Shown here in pieces: positions 18,885 to 29,996 of a stretch of DNA of 64,000 nt. The position numbers were made by a program, and so were the translations under genes. The stretch covers positions 23,858,154 to 23,922,153 of the forward strand of contig OV277874.1 in NCBI GenBank assembly GCA_922989275.2, read 5' to 3'. This stretch comes from Gari tellinella. Lineage: Eukaryota > Mollusca > Bivalvia > Cardiida > Psammobiidae. The number at the start of each line of letters is the position of its first letter. Within the stretch, counting starts at the first letter, position 1. The notes under the pieces were generated by a model. It ran no database searches. It saw only the letters and a program-made list of their open reading frames with translations, and had not been told where the DNA came from.

Positions 18885-21790
18885 CAATAAGTGGAAAAAG
18901 CGTTAATATTCTCGAATATTCGCAAACGCAACTCAAATGCAATGATGGAAATTACATTTACATCTCATATATCAATTTGTTTTAATCTGAGTGGCAAACA
19001 GTTGGACCTCTTGTCAGACGTCGTGTTGTCTCGTTTCAGATCTGGCTCCAAACCATTTGCAATGTAAATAAACGCATTTATTCGGACAGAAAGCCATCTT
19101 CTCTGCTGAATTACTAAATCTAGTAGACATATTAAGAATACGTCCAGTATTGCGGGAGAAGCAAACAGTTAACGGATTAAGCCCTTAAGCAAGGATTTGT
19201 CTCTGTCAAGTCCATTTAGCAGTTATGTCAATTGTTTTGCACTGTAAAAAGGATTGATTTTCGCCACACGTCTGATACGAATGTCTGCACTGATAATTTG
19301 AGACGGTTTCAAGCCACTTAGGTACAGTGTTACATGTGTCTACGAAAACTGGACGTCTCGTTCCGTAGAGAAGAAGTTATTCCTTCCAAATAAACGCGTT
19401 TACGATAAAAACTATTAGTTCAATTACAGACAGTTTGGAGCCTGATCAGACGCCGGGTAACCCGGCGTCTGATCAGGCACCAAACTGTTTGCCACTCAGA
19501 CTTTTATGAATAGTCAGATGTCTACGTTATATTTCGATGCGTTTGCGTTCTGTTTGCGTTAAAACTGGAAAATGATATTTTATTCTCTTCTGTAGGTACA
19601 TGTACATGTACATGTAGTAGTTCAGTGGAAAAAACGTTAAATTTCCCATTTAAACGCAAATGAAACGCAAACGCATCGTAATAAAACGTAGAAAAATACA
19701 ACTTTTCGACAAGTCTGACTATTCATGTTAATTTGAGTAGCAAACAGTTTAGAGCCTGATCAAAACGCATCGTAATAAAAAGTAGAAAAATACAACTTTT
19801 CGACAAGTCTGACTATTCTTGTTAATTTGAGTGTCAAACAGTTTAGAGCCTGGTCAGATTATCCGGCGTCTGATCTGGCTCCAAACTGATTGCAATGTAA
19901 ATAAACGTATTTATTTGGAAAAAAACAATCTGCCCTGCTGTAATACAAAATGTCTAAATCTAAACAATGAAATCCAGTGAACATAACATATTTAGCAGAC
20001 GCCCAATATTTCAGGAGAAGTAAATAGTGAACGGATTAAGCCCTTAAGCAAGGATTTGTCTCTGTCAAGTCCATTTAGCAGTTATGTCAATTGTTTTGCA
20101 CTGTAAAAAGGATTGATTTTCGCCACACGTCTGATACGAATGTCTGCATTGATAATTTGAGACGGTTTCAAGCCACTTAGGTACAGTGTTACATGTGTCT
20201 ACGAAAACTGGACGTCTCGTACCGTAGAGAAGAAATTATTCCTTCCAAATAAACGCGTTTACGATAAAAACTATTAGTTCAATTACAGACAGTTTGGAGC
20301 ATGATCAGACGCCGGGTAACCCGGCGTCTGATCAGGCACCAAACTGTTTGCCACTCAGACTTATATGAATAGTCAGATGTCTACGTTATATTTCGATGCG
20401 TTTGCGTTCTGTTTGCGTTAAAACTGGAAAATGATATTTTATTCTCTTCTGTAGGTACATGTACATGTACATGTAGTAGTTCAGTGGAAAAAACGTTAAA
20501 TTTCCCATTTAAACGCAAATGAAACGCAAACGCATCGTAATAAAACGTAGAAAAATACAACTTTTCGACAAGTCTGACTATTCATGTTAATTTGAGTATC
20601 AAACAGTTTAGAGGCTGATCAAAACGCATCGTAATAAAACGTAGAAAAATACAACTTTTCGACAAGTCTGACTATTCTTGTTAATTTGAGTGTCAAACAG
20701 TTTAGAGCCTGGTCAGATTACCCGGCATCTGATCTGGCTCCAAACTGATTGCAATGTAAATAAACGTATTTATTTGGAAAAAAACAATCTGCCCTGCTGT
20801 AATACAAAATGTCTAAATCTAAACAATGAAATCCAGTGAACATAACATATTTAGCAGACGCCCAATATTTCAGGAGAAGTAAACAGTGAACGGATTAAGC
20901 CCTTAAGCAAGGATTTGTCTCTGTCAAGTCCATTTAGCAGTTATGTCAATTGTTTTGCACTGTAAAAAGGATTGATTTTCGCCACACGTCTGATACGAAT
21001 GTCTGCACTGATAATTTGAGACGGTTTCAAGCCACTTAGGTACAGTGTTACATGTGTCTACGAAAACTGGACGTCTCTTACAGTAGAGAAGAAGTTATTC
21101 CTTCCCAATAAACACGTTTACGATAAAAACTTACAGACAGTTTGGAGCCTGATCAGACGCCGGGTAACCCGGCGTCTGATCAGGCACCAAACTGCTTGCC
21201 ACTCAGACTTATATGAATAGTCATATTTCTACGTTTTATCACGATACGGTTGCGTTCTGTTTGTTTTAAAACTGGAAAATAATATCATATTCTCTTCTGT
21301 AGGTACATGTAGTACATGTAGTTCAGTGGAGAAGACGTTATTCTTTCCCGTTTAAACGCAAACGAAACGCAAACGCATCGTTATAAAACGTAGACAAATA
21401 CAATTTGTCGACAATTCTGAATATTCATGTTAAACAATCTTCATGTAAAACCATCTTCACTGCTGTACTACGAAATGTCTAAATATGAAAATGAAATCTA
21501 GTAAACATATTTAGCAGACACCCAATATTTCGGGAGATGCAAACAGTGAACGGATTTAAGCCCTTATATTAATATTAAGCAGGGATTTGTCTCTGTCAAG
21601 TCCATTTAGCAGTTATGTCAATTGTTTTGCACTGTAAAAAGGATTGATTGTCGCCACACGTCTGATACGAATGTCTGCACTGATAATTTGAGACGGTTTC
21701 AAGTCACATAGGTACAGTGTAACGTGTGTCTACGACAACTGGACGTCTCTTACAGTAGAGAAGACGTTATTCTTTCCAAAAAAACTCGTT
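18885..21790. repeat. Macrosatellite of about 859-bp units built from family A relics
   Basis: CGGATTAAGCCCTTAAGCAA marks the phase at 19173, 20032 and 20891 (period 859). A fourth, shorter unit starts at 21551, 660 bp on. Each unit joins a unique segment (TTTGTCTCTGTCAAGTCCAT onward), an A-like element in reverse (AAATAAACGCGTTTACG, intact core CGGGTAACCCGGCGTC) and an A-like element forward (CGCAAATGAAACGCAAACGC). The forward part has its own duplication of about 92 bp (ATCGTAATAAAACGTAG twice). The second and third units are nearly identical; the first and last are more diverged. A partial leading unit begins near 18885. Confidence 0.9.
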
Positions 21791-22116
21791 TCTATTAAAA
21801 CTACGTTGAATTATTTCACTTACAAACAGTTTGGAGCCTGATCCGACACCGGTAAAATACTTTGGCGCAAATTCAAACGCAGAGCAACTCGATGTCTGAT
21901 CAGGCTCAAACTTGTATGATAATCAGATTTTTTTTATATAACATAAAAAGTTTTGACATACAGTATTTCAGTGCATCTTATTGAATTTCATTTTGCGTGT
22001 TTCGGTTATTCTTTTCCATTAAGCGCGTTTATACTAACACACTTATATGCATTATTTCCATTGCAAAACAATTTGGAGCTTCATTTTCATTTTAACGGAA
22101 GATAATACTGTACATG

Positions 22117-22349
22117 TACAGTGGAGAATCTGTTATTCTTTCCCGTTTAAACGCAAACGTACGCAAACGCAAAACACTAAAACGTAGAAAAGTACAACTT
22201 TTGGACAATTCTGATAATTCATGTTTATCTTGGTGGCAAACAGTTTGGAGCCTGATCAGACGCCGGGTTACCCGGCGTCTGATTTGGCTCCAAACTGTTT
22301 GTAAAAGAAAACGCGTTTATCGGGAAAGAATAACAGATTATCCACTGTA
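22117..22349 (+). mobile_element. Family A1 MITE, small internal deletion
   Basis: TA-bounded with good ends. The stretch between the core and the right end is shortened (TTTGTAAAAGAAAACGCG), removing the usual AATAATAGTTTTAGCG. The core is intact. Confidence 0.9.
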
Positions 22350-22350
22350 C

Positions 22351-22844
22351 TACAGTGAAGAAAACGGTATTCTGTCCCGTTTAAACGCAAATTCACCACA
22401 AACGCAACGTGATACAGTGGAGAAACTGTTATTCTTACCCAATAAACGCGTTTACGCTAAAACTATTATTTCCATTGCAAACAGTTTGGAGCCAGATCAG
22501 ACGCCGGGTGACCCGGCGTCTGATCAGGCTCCAAACTGTTTGCCACCAATATAAAGATGAATTATCAGAATTGTCAAAAAGTGGTACTTTTCTACGTTTT
22601 AGTGTTTTGCGTTTGCGTACGTTTGCGTTTAAACGGGAAAGAATAACAGATTCTCCACTGTAAAACGTAGAAAATTACAACGTTATGCCAATTCTGACTA
22701 TTCATGTTAATCTGAGTGGTTAAGAGTTTTTAGCTGGATCAGATGCCGGGTAACCCGATGTTTGATCTCGGTCCAAACTGATTGGAAAAGGAAATAATTG
22801 TTTTAACAGATTTATTGGATAAGAAAAGCGTTTTACCCACTGTA
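22351..22844 (+). mobile_element. Family A2 MITE split by an A1 insertion
   Basis: The left part TACAGTGAAGAAAACGGTAT to CAACGTGATA joins, across the insert, to TAAAACGTAGAAAATTAC. This restores the family sequence with one TA. The core (GGGTAACCCGATGTTTGATC) and the right end GCGTTTTACCCACTGTA follow. Confidence 0.88.
22413..22662 (-). mobile_element. Family A1 MITE, complete, nested in A2
   Basis: TACAGTGGAGAAACTGTTAT to AACAGATTCTCCACTGTA, with an intact core whose loop is GGTGACC. It lies in the opposite orientation to its host copy. Confidence 0.93.
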
Positions 22845-23073
22845 GCAGCCTCCCCACTGTGCGGATGTCTGCACATATAATGGGAAAGATTTTGAAGTCA
22901 CTGAGGGGTTTGTGGATTATACGACAATAGTATTCCCACAGTTACCACTCGTCTTACATGTGTCATTTATCGTGGGTTCCACGCCAGTAAATAAGCATCT
23001 ATGCCTGAAATGAATGTCCACCGAGAACCAAGCGTGCCAGTGTATATTTGGCAAAAGTGGCTTCAAAAGTCCT

Positions 23074-23321
23074 TTAACACTTTCACTCTCAATGACGCTT
23101 CAAAGCGTGTTTGCAAACAGTTTGGATCCTGATCAGACACCGCGGTACGCTGCGTCTGTTCAGGACCCAAACTGTTTGACACTCGTTTTGGAATTTCTGC
23201 AGTCATATTGCCTTAATTTTAATCTTTGAAATGACATTGCAGACAACAAAATTGATGCAGACGACAATGAAACGGTGAAGGGGTAAAATACACACGGTCA
23301 ATATGGTAGTGAAAGGGTTAA
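23074..23321 (+). mobile_element. Family B MITE (TTAA-type), complete
   Basis: It runs from TTAACACTTTCACTCTC to TAGTGAAAGGGTTAA. After the left end comes AATGACGCTTCAAAGCG, then core-1 (GGATCCTGATCAGACACCG, worn right arm), TTTGACACTCG, and the conserved GCAGACGACAATGAAACGG. The CCC-type ends on TTAA suggest piggyBac-type mobilisation (inference). Confidence 0.88.
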
Positions 23322-23592
23322 ATGACACCTATCCGGCGTTAAACAAGTACTAAACGGAAACGAAACGTTATCGAAATTCGATAAAATAAAGAAAATGACA
23401 TGGTTAGAAATTTCTGATGATTTATCTTTTATCTAAATAATAAACAGATTGTATCTGGATCTAAATGTTTTACACATGTAAATGAATATTTTAGAAATGT
23501 TTCAAATTTTCAAAAATAAACACAACGTATTCTAAAGCGTACCAGGTTTAAACTTTATAATCACAAGCACAAAGTATTGAAAGCGTACCTGA

Positions 23593-23842
23593 TACAGTGG
23601 AGAATGTGTTATTCTTTCCCAATAAACGCGTTTACGCTAAAACTATTAATTGCAGTGCAAACAGTTTGGAGCCAGATCAGACGCCGGGTAACCCGGCGTC
23701 TGATCAGGCTCCAAACTGTTTGCCACCAAGATAAACATGAAATATCAGAATTGTCCAAAAGTTGTTATTTTCTTCGTTTTAGCGCTTTGCGTTTGCCTAC
23801 GTTTGCGTTTAAATGGGAAAGAATAACAGATTCTCCACTGTA
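23593..23842 (-). mobile_element. Family A1 MITE, complete
   Basis: Ends and core are intact. The flanks are themselves inverted: ATTGAAAGCGTACC before it and CGCTTTCAATAC after it, so it sits in or near the middle of a small palindrome. Confidence 0.92.
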
Positions 23843-24124
23843 CGCTTTCAATACATTGACATGTGTTTGTAATAGAAACGTTTAAATATTTCTCAAATGG
23901 ATATGATAGCATAACTTAACTTTTTGTTTATTGGATAAGAATTTACTGTCTGTCGAAATTAGAATAAAGTGGATATTGTGCAATATTATCATATAATGCG
24001 GTTATATAGTTCATATGAATAAACCATTCAGAGTATTCCATTGAGATGAATATTTAGTCTATAGATAAATACAAGTATTCAGTTCAAAGTCTTGGGTTTG
24101 ATATATTGTGTACATGTAGACGTC

Positions 24125-24305
24125 ATACAATGAAAAAAAAACGTTAGTTTTTCAAACCGAATGCAATGTCATCAAACGTAAAAGTTGACTACCTTTTAAA
24201 TGATCAATCGTCAATGAAATGGCAAACAGTTTACGGCCTATGCCCGTGTTGAGTTCTGGTAATGAATCGGAGGCCAACTATGTTCGTCAATGCAAACAAC
24301 CCTAA
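24125..24305 (+). mobile_element. Very old family A-like relic
   Basis: TACAATGAAAAAAAAACG, TCATCAAACGTAAAAG, GGCAAACAGTTTACGGCCTA and GAGGCCAACTATG follow the A order. The stem loop and right end are gone. The 280 bp before it (23843-24124) show nothing recognisable. Confidence 0.4.
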
Positions 24306-24386
24306 TAGTACGACAAGCAAGTTGTTTGGATTTCATACATTGTTCAATCGAGAGACCTAAATGTAACGATGCCCCGATTAAACATG

Positions 24387-24636
24387 TGCAGTGGAGAATC
24401 TGTTATTCTTTCCCGTTTAAACGCAAACGTACGCAAACGCAAAACACTAAAACGTAGAAAAGTACCACTTTTTGACAATTCTGATAATTCATCTTTATCT
24501 TGGTGGCAAACAGTTTGGAGCCTGATCAGACGCCGGGTCACCCGGCGTCTGATCTGGCTCCAAACTGTTTGCAATGGAAATAATAGTTTTAGCGTAAACG
24601 CGTTTATTGGGTAAGAATAACAGATTCTCCACTGTA
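24387..24636 (+). mobile_element. Family A1 MITE, complete
   Basis: The left target base is changed (TGCAGTGGAGAATC). Otherwise ends and core (GGGTCACCC loop) are intact. GTAAGAATAACAG near the right end matches the copy at 22413. Confidence 0.92.
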
Positions 24637-24637
24637 T

Positions 24638-24929
24638 GTACGGCTGAGAAGACGTCATTCTTTATGAAAAACGCTCTTACACTTAAACTTTTATTTCTAT
24701 TACAAGCGGTGTTGAGCCAGATCAGACTCAAAACTGTTTGACCTCAGATTAAAATAACAAGTAATAAGTTTCAAACTGCTGTTATTTTCTGAATTGGCTC
24801 TAAGCTGTTTGCCGCTCATATTGATATGTATTATCAAACTCGTCGACAAGTTGTCATTGTAACGTTTTATCACGTTGCGTTTGCGATTTGTTTGCATTTA
24901 ATTTGGGAATTAATGTCTTATCCACTGTA
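24638..24929 (-). mobile_element. Family A2 MITE, decayed, rearranged core
   Basis: It begins TACGGCTGAGAAGACGTC and ends TTAATGTCTTATCCACTG TA. The core region is duplicated in part: AGACTCAAAACTGTTTGACC and, 60 bp later, GGCTCTAAGCTGTTTGCCGC, each followed by a CTCAGATT or CTCATATT stretch. Confidence 0.65.
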
Positions 24930-25240
24930 TGAATTTTTATACATTGTTCAATCTTTAGATATAAGTAACGTTGCCTCAGCTACTGTGTAATGTGTATATC
25001 TACAATGGTGCTAGCTTTACTACCTACGGGACCAATCTCTCTAGATAAACCTCACGAGATTAATTAATAGCCTATTTCTTTGTTCTTGATAACAGCATAG
25101 AAGTTTTATCGCCCGCTTATCAATACCATTCACACTGTTAAGATGACATTAATAAGATTACTGCCTGTAGAAGAGATGCTCGGAATAATGACAGCTTCTC
25201 CCATAACGTGTCGTTATCAACCCATTTGCTCGCAAATATG
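24930..25240. other. No gene or element seen
   Basis: The stretch appears unique. No inverted ends, palindromes or long reading frames are visible. Confidence 0.5.
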
Positions 25241-25475
25241 CACAGTGGAGAAAACGTTAATATTTCCCAATAAACGTGTTTATGCTTACATGTAATATTG
25301 CAAACAGTTTAGAGCTAGATCAGACGCCGGGTTACCCGGCGTCTGATCAGGCTACAAAATGTTTGCCACTGAGATTAACATGAATAGTCAGAATTGTCGA
25401 AAAGTTGTCATTTTCTACGTTTTATTGCGATGCGTTTGCGTTTAAACGGGAAAGAATAACGTCTTCTCCACTGTA
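25241..25475 (-). mobile_element. Family A2 MITE, full length
   Basis: CACAGTGGAGAAAACGTTAA to AACGTCTTCTCCACTGTA. The core is well kept (CGGGTTACCCGGCGTC). The interior shortens the GCG repeats to GATGCGTTTGCGTTTAAAC. Confidence 0.87.
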
Positions 25476-25529
25476 CCTAGATATTGCATAAGACTCTCCT
25501 TTTATGCCTGCCATAGGATTTCATTATAT

Positions 25530-25675
25530 ACACAGCGGAAAAGACGTTATTCTTTCCAAACTTACGCGTTTATGCTAAAAACTGGATATCCACAGGATAT
25601 CCACTGGAAACAATATGAGGAAAATGAAACGCCGGGTAACTGGGTGACTGATCAAACTTCAAACTGTACCAGATC
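25530..25675 (-). mobile_element. Family A2 MITE, truncated
   Basis: TACACAGCGGAAAAGACG, CTTACGCGTTTATGC and a broken core (AACGCCGGGTAACTGGGTG) are visible. A small inverted pair (GGATATCCACAGGATATCC) lies in the middle. Everything after CTTCAAACTGTACC is missing. Confidence 0.6.
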
Positions 25676-25699
25676 CAGCTTCATGGGGTTAAACCATCC

Positions 25700-25935
25700 T
25701 CGATCAGTGGGGAAGAAATTATTCCTTTCCGTTTAAATGAAACCGAAAACATACGCAATGTAATGAATTATAGAAAATGAATATTTAATTCAGTACGTGA
25801 TCAGACGCCGTGGTACATGTATCCAGATCTGATAACCAAGCATAAAGTCTATATTTTTCAAGACTGATCAGGACTGTCGAAAAGTCCTTTTCTACGTTTC
25901 ATTGCATTGCGTTTTGTTTGCGTTTAAACAGGAAA
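25700..25935. mobile_element. Symmetric family A derivative (two GTTTAAA-type ends)
   Basis: The left side has GATCAGTGGGGAAGAAATTA and CCGTTTAAATGAAACCG; the right side has TTTCATTGCATTGCG and TTTGCGTTTAAACAGGAAA. Both are the same side of A. The core keeps TGATCAGACGCCGTGG. It ends against the A1 at 25936. Confidence 0.6.
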
Positions 25936-26195
25936 TACAGTGGAGAATCTGTTATTATTTCCCGTTTAAACGCAAACGTACGCAAACGTACGCAAACGCA
26001 AAACACTAAAACGTAGAAAAGAACAACTTTTGGACAATTCTGATAATTCTTGTTTATCTTGGTGGCAAACAGTTTGGAGCCTGATCAGACGCCGGGTTAC
26101 CCGGCGTCTGATCTGGCTCCAAACTGTTTGCACTGCAAATAATAGTTTTAGCGTAAACGCGTTTATTGGGAAAGAATAACAGATTCTCCACTGTA
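25936..26195 (+). mobile_element. Family A1 MITE with one extra 10-bp repeat
   Basis: Complete and near consensus, but the subterminal ACGTACGCAA unit is present one extra time (CGCAAACGTACGCAAACG, then ACGCAAACGC), making the copy 260 bp. Confidence 0.93.
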
Positions 26196-26204
26196 TATAT
26201 ATGA

Positions 26205-26350
26205 TCTGTCATGTGTCGATGTTTAAGACAGGCTAATGTCAAACGAGTCTAGAGTTGAAATGTCATTAAGCGAGCCTTCGCGAGCTTAGTAACTTTTCTA
26301 TTCTAGACGAGTTTGAGATCAGCTTGTCTGAAACATCGACGAGTGACAGA
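26205..26350. repeat. Palindromic element
   Basis: Arms TCTGTCATGTGTCGATGTTT and AAACATCGACGAGTGACAGA pair. They continue inward through TCAAACGAGTCTAGA to the centre GAGCCTTCGCGAGCTT. It is about 70 bp per arm, with several mismatches. The following 26355-26590 stretch has partly inverted CACATAACC and GTTATGTG motifs but no clear ends. Confidence 0.75.
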
Positions 26351-26707
26351 TTATTGTTCTCACATAACCAGCGATTATTTTCCCACATAACCAACGATTT
26401 TAAGTTAGTTTTAAAGCAATAGCATTTTTTGGAATCCCAGTGACGTAATAACGCATTTATATTAATAGTGACGTTAGAGTGAATTCATCGAATTATCTCA
26501 CACGTGTTGGAGACAAGGATAATCGTGATCGTTGTTCTCTATAGAAAACAGGGGTTGTTATGTGATAAAATAACTTGTTCTCCACTGTAACTTGCGTGAC
26601 TGTTGTTATTGAGCGTCTATCACTCTGTGTTTTCAATAGATATAATCATAGTCTGTCATGCAAAGTTATTAACAGGAAATTGAAATAATAAATGAATTCC
26701 TTACATG

Positions 26708-26929
26708 TACAGTGCAGAAAACGTTATTCTTTATTTTTTAAACGCTAACGAAACGCAAACGCATTTCAGTAAATTGCAGAAAATTACAACTTTTTGACGA
26801 TCCTAAATGTTGATTTTAACCGGGATGGCGAACAGTTCGGAGCCTGATCAGACGCCGGGTTACCCATGGGAAATAATAGATTTAGCGTTAACGCGTTTAT
26901 TTGGAACGAATAACGTTTTCTCCACTGTC
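26708..26929 (+). mobile_element. Family A2 MITE lacking the right core arm
   Basis: TACAGTGCAGAAAACGTTAT and TAACGTTTTCTCCACTG are the ends. The core reads CAGACGCCGGGTTACCC and then jumps directly to ATGGGAAATAATAG. The whole right arm is missing. Confidence 0.85.
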
Positions 26930-26947
26930 ACTGTAGAGACATTGTGG

Positions 26948-27196
26948 TACAGTGGATAATCTGTTATTCTTTCCCGTTTAAACGCAAACGTACGCAAACG
27001 CAAAGCACTAAAACGTAGAAAAGAACAACTTTTGGACAATTCTGATAATTCTTGTTTATCTTGTTGGCAAACAGTTTGGAGCCTGATCAGACGCCGGGTT
27101 ACCCGGCGTCTGATCTGGCTCCAAACTGTTGCACTGCAAATAATAGTTTTAGCATAAACGCGTTTATTGGGAAAGAATAACAGATTATCCACTGTA
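26948..27196 (+). mobile_element. Family A1 MITE, complete
   Basis: TA-bounded. The right core arm has lost one base (CTCCAAACTGTTGCACTGC). The ends read GATAATCTG and CAGATTATCC, a matched change on both sides. Confidence 0.92.
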
Positions 27197-27199
27197 ATC

Positions 27200-27400
27200 A
27201 CGGTGCAATAAAACGTAGATAACGACATCTTTATTGAAACATCTCAAGATTTATTTTTATAGAGTGACAAAGCAATTGGAGTCTGATTAGACACCGGGTA
27301 ACCCGGCGTCTGGTCTGGCTCCAAATTGTTTGCAAAAGAAACTATTATTTTCGTTATAACAACTTTATTGCGAAACGATAAGTTCTTTTCCATAGTGGCG
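27200..27400 (+). mobile_element. Family A2 MITE, left end lost
   Basis: It starts at GTGCAATAAAACGTAGATAA, has a core with CACCGGGTAACCCGGCGTC, and ends near AAGTTCTTTTCCATAGTGG. The A1 copy to its left may have inserted in it, since CAATAAAACG follows the A1 by about 10 bp. Confidence 0.65.
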
Positions 27401-27472
27401 GAACTGAAAACTATATATCGTCATCGCAGACGGTATATTAAATACATGTAAGCAGTGCGGGATAGAAATTCA

Positions 27473-27702
27473 TACAGCGGAGAAGTCGTTATTCTTTCCT
27501 ATGCTAAATCTATTATTTCCATTGCAAATAGTTTGGAGTCAGATGAGATGCTGGGTAAACCGGCGTCTGATCAGGCTTGAAACTGTTTGCCACTCCGAGC
27601 AACATGAAAAGTCTCGGTCGTCGAACAATGGTCCATTTGTACGTTTAAATGCGCTGCTTGCGTTTTGTTTGCGTTTAAACGGGAACGAATATCTCCGCTG
27701 TA
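27473..27702 (-). mobile_element. Family A2 MITE with duplicated flanks
   Basis: TACAGCGGAGAAGTCGTTAT to GAATATCTCCGCTGTA. Part of the left interior is missing (TTCCTATGCTAAATC). GTAAGCAGTGCGGGATAGAA at 27446 and ATAAGCAGTGTGGTATAGAA at 27708 flank it as a direct repeat of about 26 bp. Confidence 0.8.
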
Positions 27703-27774
27703 CTATATAAGCAGTGTGGTATAGAAATTCTTTAATAGCAAACTTGTTAGTACATGTACATTATGGGCGGGTGT

Positions 27775-27850
27775 CAATTGTACACAGTTTGGAACCATAT
27801 TCTGACGCCGAATGTCTCAGCGTCTGTTCAGGCTCCAAATTGACACTCGA
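27775..27850. repeat. Decayed core-1 palindrome
   Basis: CACAGTTTGGAACCATATTC, GACGCCGAATGTCTCAGCGT and CTGTTCAGGCTCCAAATTG form a worn stem. The surroundings are not recognised, though GACACTCGATTT follows as in family B. Confidence 0.5.
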
Positions 27851-27999
27851 TTTGATATAAATCAGTATTTTCAGGAAAATAGTCAAATAATGTTTTTGTT
27901 ATTTATCAATTGCGTTGCGTTATATATACATATATACATAATCTTACATCTGTGCTCATTTTAATCATGTTTAATAAACGAATTGACTAAATAACATAC

Positions 28000-28072
28000 T
28001 ATGACGCGAGCGAGACAGGATCCAAACTGTTTGCAAAAAACTAGTGTACTCAGAATAAGGCAGTGAAGGGTT
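28000..28072 (+). mobile_element. Family G MITE, right-half relic
   Basis: GGATCCAAACTGTTTGCAAA, AACTAGTGTACTCAGAATAA and GGCAGTGAAGGGTTCAA match the right half of the complete G copy at 41689. Confidence 0.65.
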
Positions 28073-28242
28073 CAATATTTTCAGACAGTAAAACTGATTT
28101 GTCACAGAAGAAATGTCTTTTGGCTAGGAAACATTTGATGGTTTTTGTCCTGTTCTCATTAAAATTATATTAGTTTGTCTACACCATCCATTTTTGCTCT
28201 TAACTTTCAATAGTGAATACGTATGGTGGCTTATTATTTACT

Positions 28243-28501
28243 TTGAGTGGAGATGGTATTATTATTTCGCAGCAAACACGTTTACTTTAAACTATTACAA
28301 TTTATTTCCATTGCAATAATTTTGGAACCAGACAAGACGCCGGGTTAATCGGCGAAAGATCATTCTCCAAACTGGTTGCCACTGAAATCAAAACGAAATG
28401 TGAGAATTTACAAAAGATTGTAATGTTCTACATTTTACTGCAATGCGTTTGCGTTTCGTTTTTTTTTTTAAACAAGAAAGAATAACGTCTTTTCCGCAGT
28501 A
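28243..28501 (-). mobile_element. Family A2 MITE, diverged
   Basis: GAGTGGAGATGGTATTATTA, CAAACACGTTTACTTTAAAC, a core with CGCCGGGTTAATCGGCG, and GCGTTTGCGTTTCG to ATAACGTCTTTTCCGCAGTA. Confidence 0.75.
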
Positions 28502-28907
28502 TTCTTTGTAACAGGCATTCATATGTAGTTTGCAAAGTATATCTTGATATTCATTAGCAATATCTTATTACGACGAACACTGTATTTAAATGTGTTTGAT
28601 ATATCTTGTTCCGTTTTTTTTTGAGGAGCATTAGGATATTTACTCTCGGGGGAAATTAAACCATTTCAAATTATCAAATATCAATTAATTGCAAGTGTTT
28701 AAATATTAAATGATAAACGAGATACCGTTCGATTATCCCTATTTTTATGAAACATGTGATTAAATTATTTGGCTATTATTTTGTATCTAAGTAATAAAAC
28801 ACGTTGTTAAAGCTATTTAAAATCGTAACAAATCATATATAATACAATGTAAAATAAGATAATTATAAGTTACGGAAGATGGAGACGATTAGTCGTGTCC
28901 TAAAAAT
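28502..28907. other. No gene seen; very AT-rich
   Basis: The stretch has no element ends and no reading frame of note. Confidence 0.5.
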
Positions 28908-29155
28908 GTAACTCATTGAGTCATAGTGACGCATATATGCGTCCTTTACCAAATGTGTGCATGTTAAAAGTACACTAGTCCTATGAAACCAGGGAAGTCC
29001 ATGATCAGAGGGCTCCTGCAGGAGCGCTCTGATCAGGGACATCACTGTTTGGCATTTTGTATTTTATTATAAAACACCCTAAACAGTCGAAAATGGACCA
29101 GATTTTATTGCAAACTCGAATTGTCCATTGGAAGTTTCAGGGGATACTGGGTTAA
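28908..29155 (-). mobile_element. Family E MITE, full length
   Basis: GTAACTCATTGAGTC at the left and ATACTGGGTTAA at the right. The core hairpin is strong (GATCAGAGGGCTCC, loop TGCA, GGAGCGCTCTGATC). GTACACTAGTCCTATG is shared with the copy at 8757 in reverse. Confidence 0.78.
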
Positions 29156-29402
29156 ACAATATGAATGTACAGTGCTCCCTCTCTACACCAATATTGTATA
29201 TATGTGTTGTTTTGGAGGGAGTTGTTATAGGAGGGAACATTAATAGCCTTAGAGTACATTTGCAAATGGTCTTTTTAACCCAGATCAGACGCCGTATGAT
29301 CTGGATTCAAACTTTTGGTCTCTAGTCTTTATGGGTTTTCTGTCAAAATGTCCAATAAGTACCTTTGAGAAAAAAAACAGAAAACGACCATTTTAAACAG
29401 AA

Positions 29403-29996
29403 TACACTCAGTACAAAAAGAAACGCACATTGTGCTCAGGCGCAGATTAAGATACTTTTTTAAGATACTAAGACCATATCTCAAGATCAATTTAATTCAA
29501 CCACAAGTTTAGAAAAACATATTCTTACAATTACTGTGCTGTATTTTAACCCTTTCACTCTTAATGACGTCAAAAGGCGCGTTTTCAAACAGTTTGGATC
29601 CTGATCAGACGCCGCGTAACGCGGCGTCTGATCAGGATCCAAACTGTTTGACACTCGTATATATATACTTTAAGTCATACTACTTTGAATCTTACTTTGA
29701 AACGATCTTGCAAACAACAAAATTAAAGCAGACGACAATGAAACGGAGGTGGGATACAAATCTCACGATTAATTTGGCAGCGAAAGAGTTAACTAGTGCC
29801 TGTTGAAAACACCGCACCGATTTGTACAGGTTGTGATGATACCAATTCAATGATAAACTTCCCATTTTCAACATTGATACATGTAGCCCAAGACGAAACT
29901 ACTGACTGTAATGAAAATATTATTTCACAAATACGTTCCTTCTACATACAGATACTATTGTAATAAAAGTGTGCGCTTCTTTTTGCACTGAGTGTA
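29403..29996 (+). mobile_element. Family H element (Tc1-like ends), copy 1
   Basis: The ends are CACTCAGTACAAAAAGAAAC and GCTTCTTTTTGCACTGAGTG between TA sites. The 594 bp include a nested B element and no transposase. It is nearly identical to the copy at 50595, which lies in unrelated flanks. The A/T-rich end following CACTCA is of the sort seen in Tc1-like elements (inference). Confidence 0.88.
29546..29792 (+). mobile_element. Family B MITE, complete, inside H
   Basis: TTAACCCTTTCACTCTTAA to AGCGAAAGAGTTAA. The core-1 hairpin is perfect around CAGACGCCGCGTAACGCGGC. The same insertion occurs at the same position in the second H copy. Confidence 0.92.

Noticed and set aside
18563..18985. 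The 140-codon open frame
   Set aside because: It passes through a D element and an A relic. Its amino acids follow the repeat sequence.
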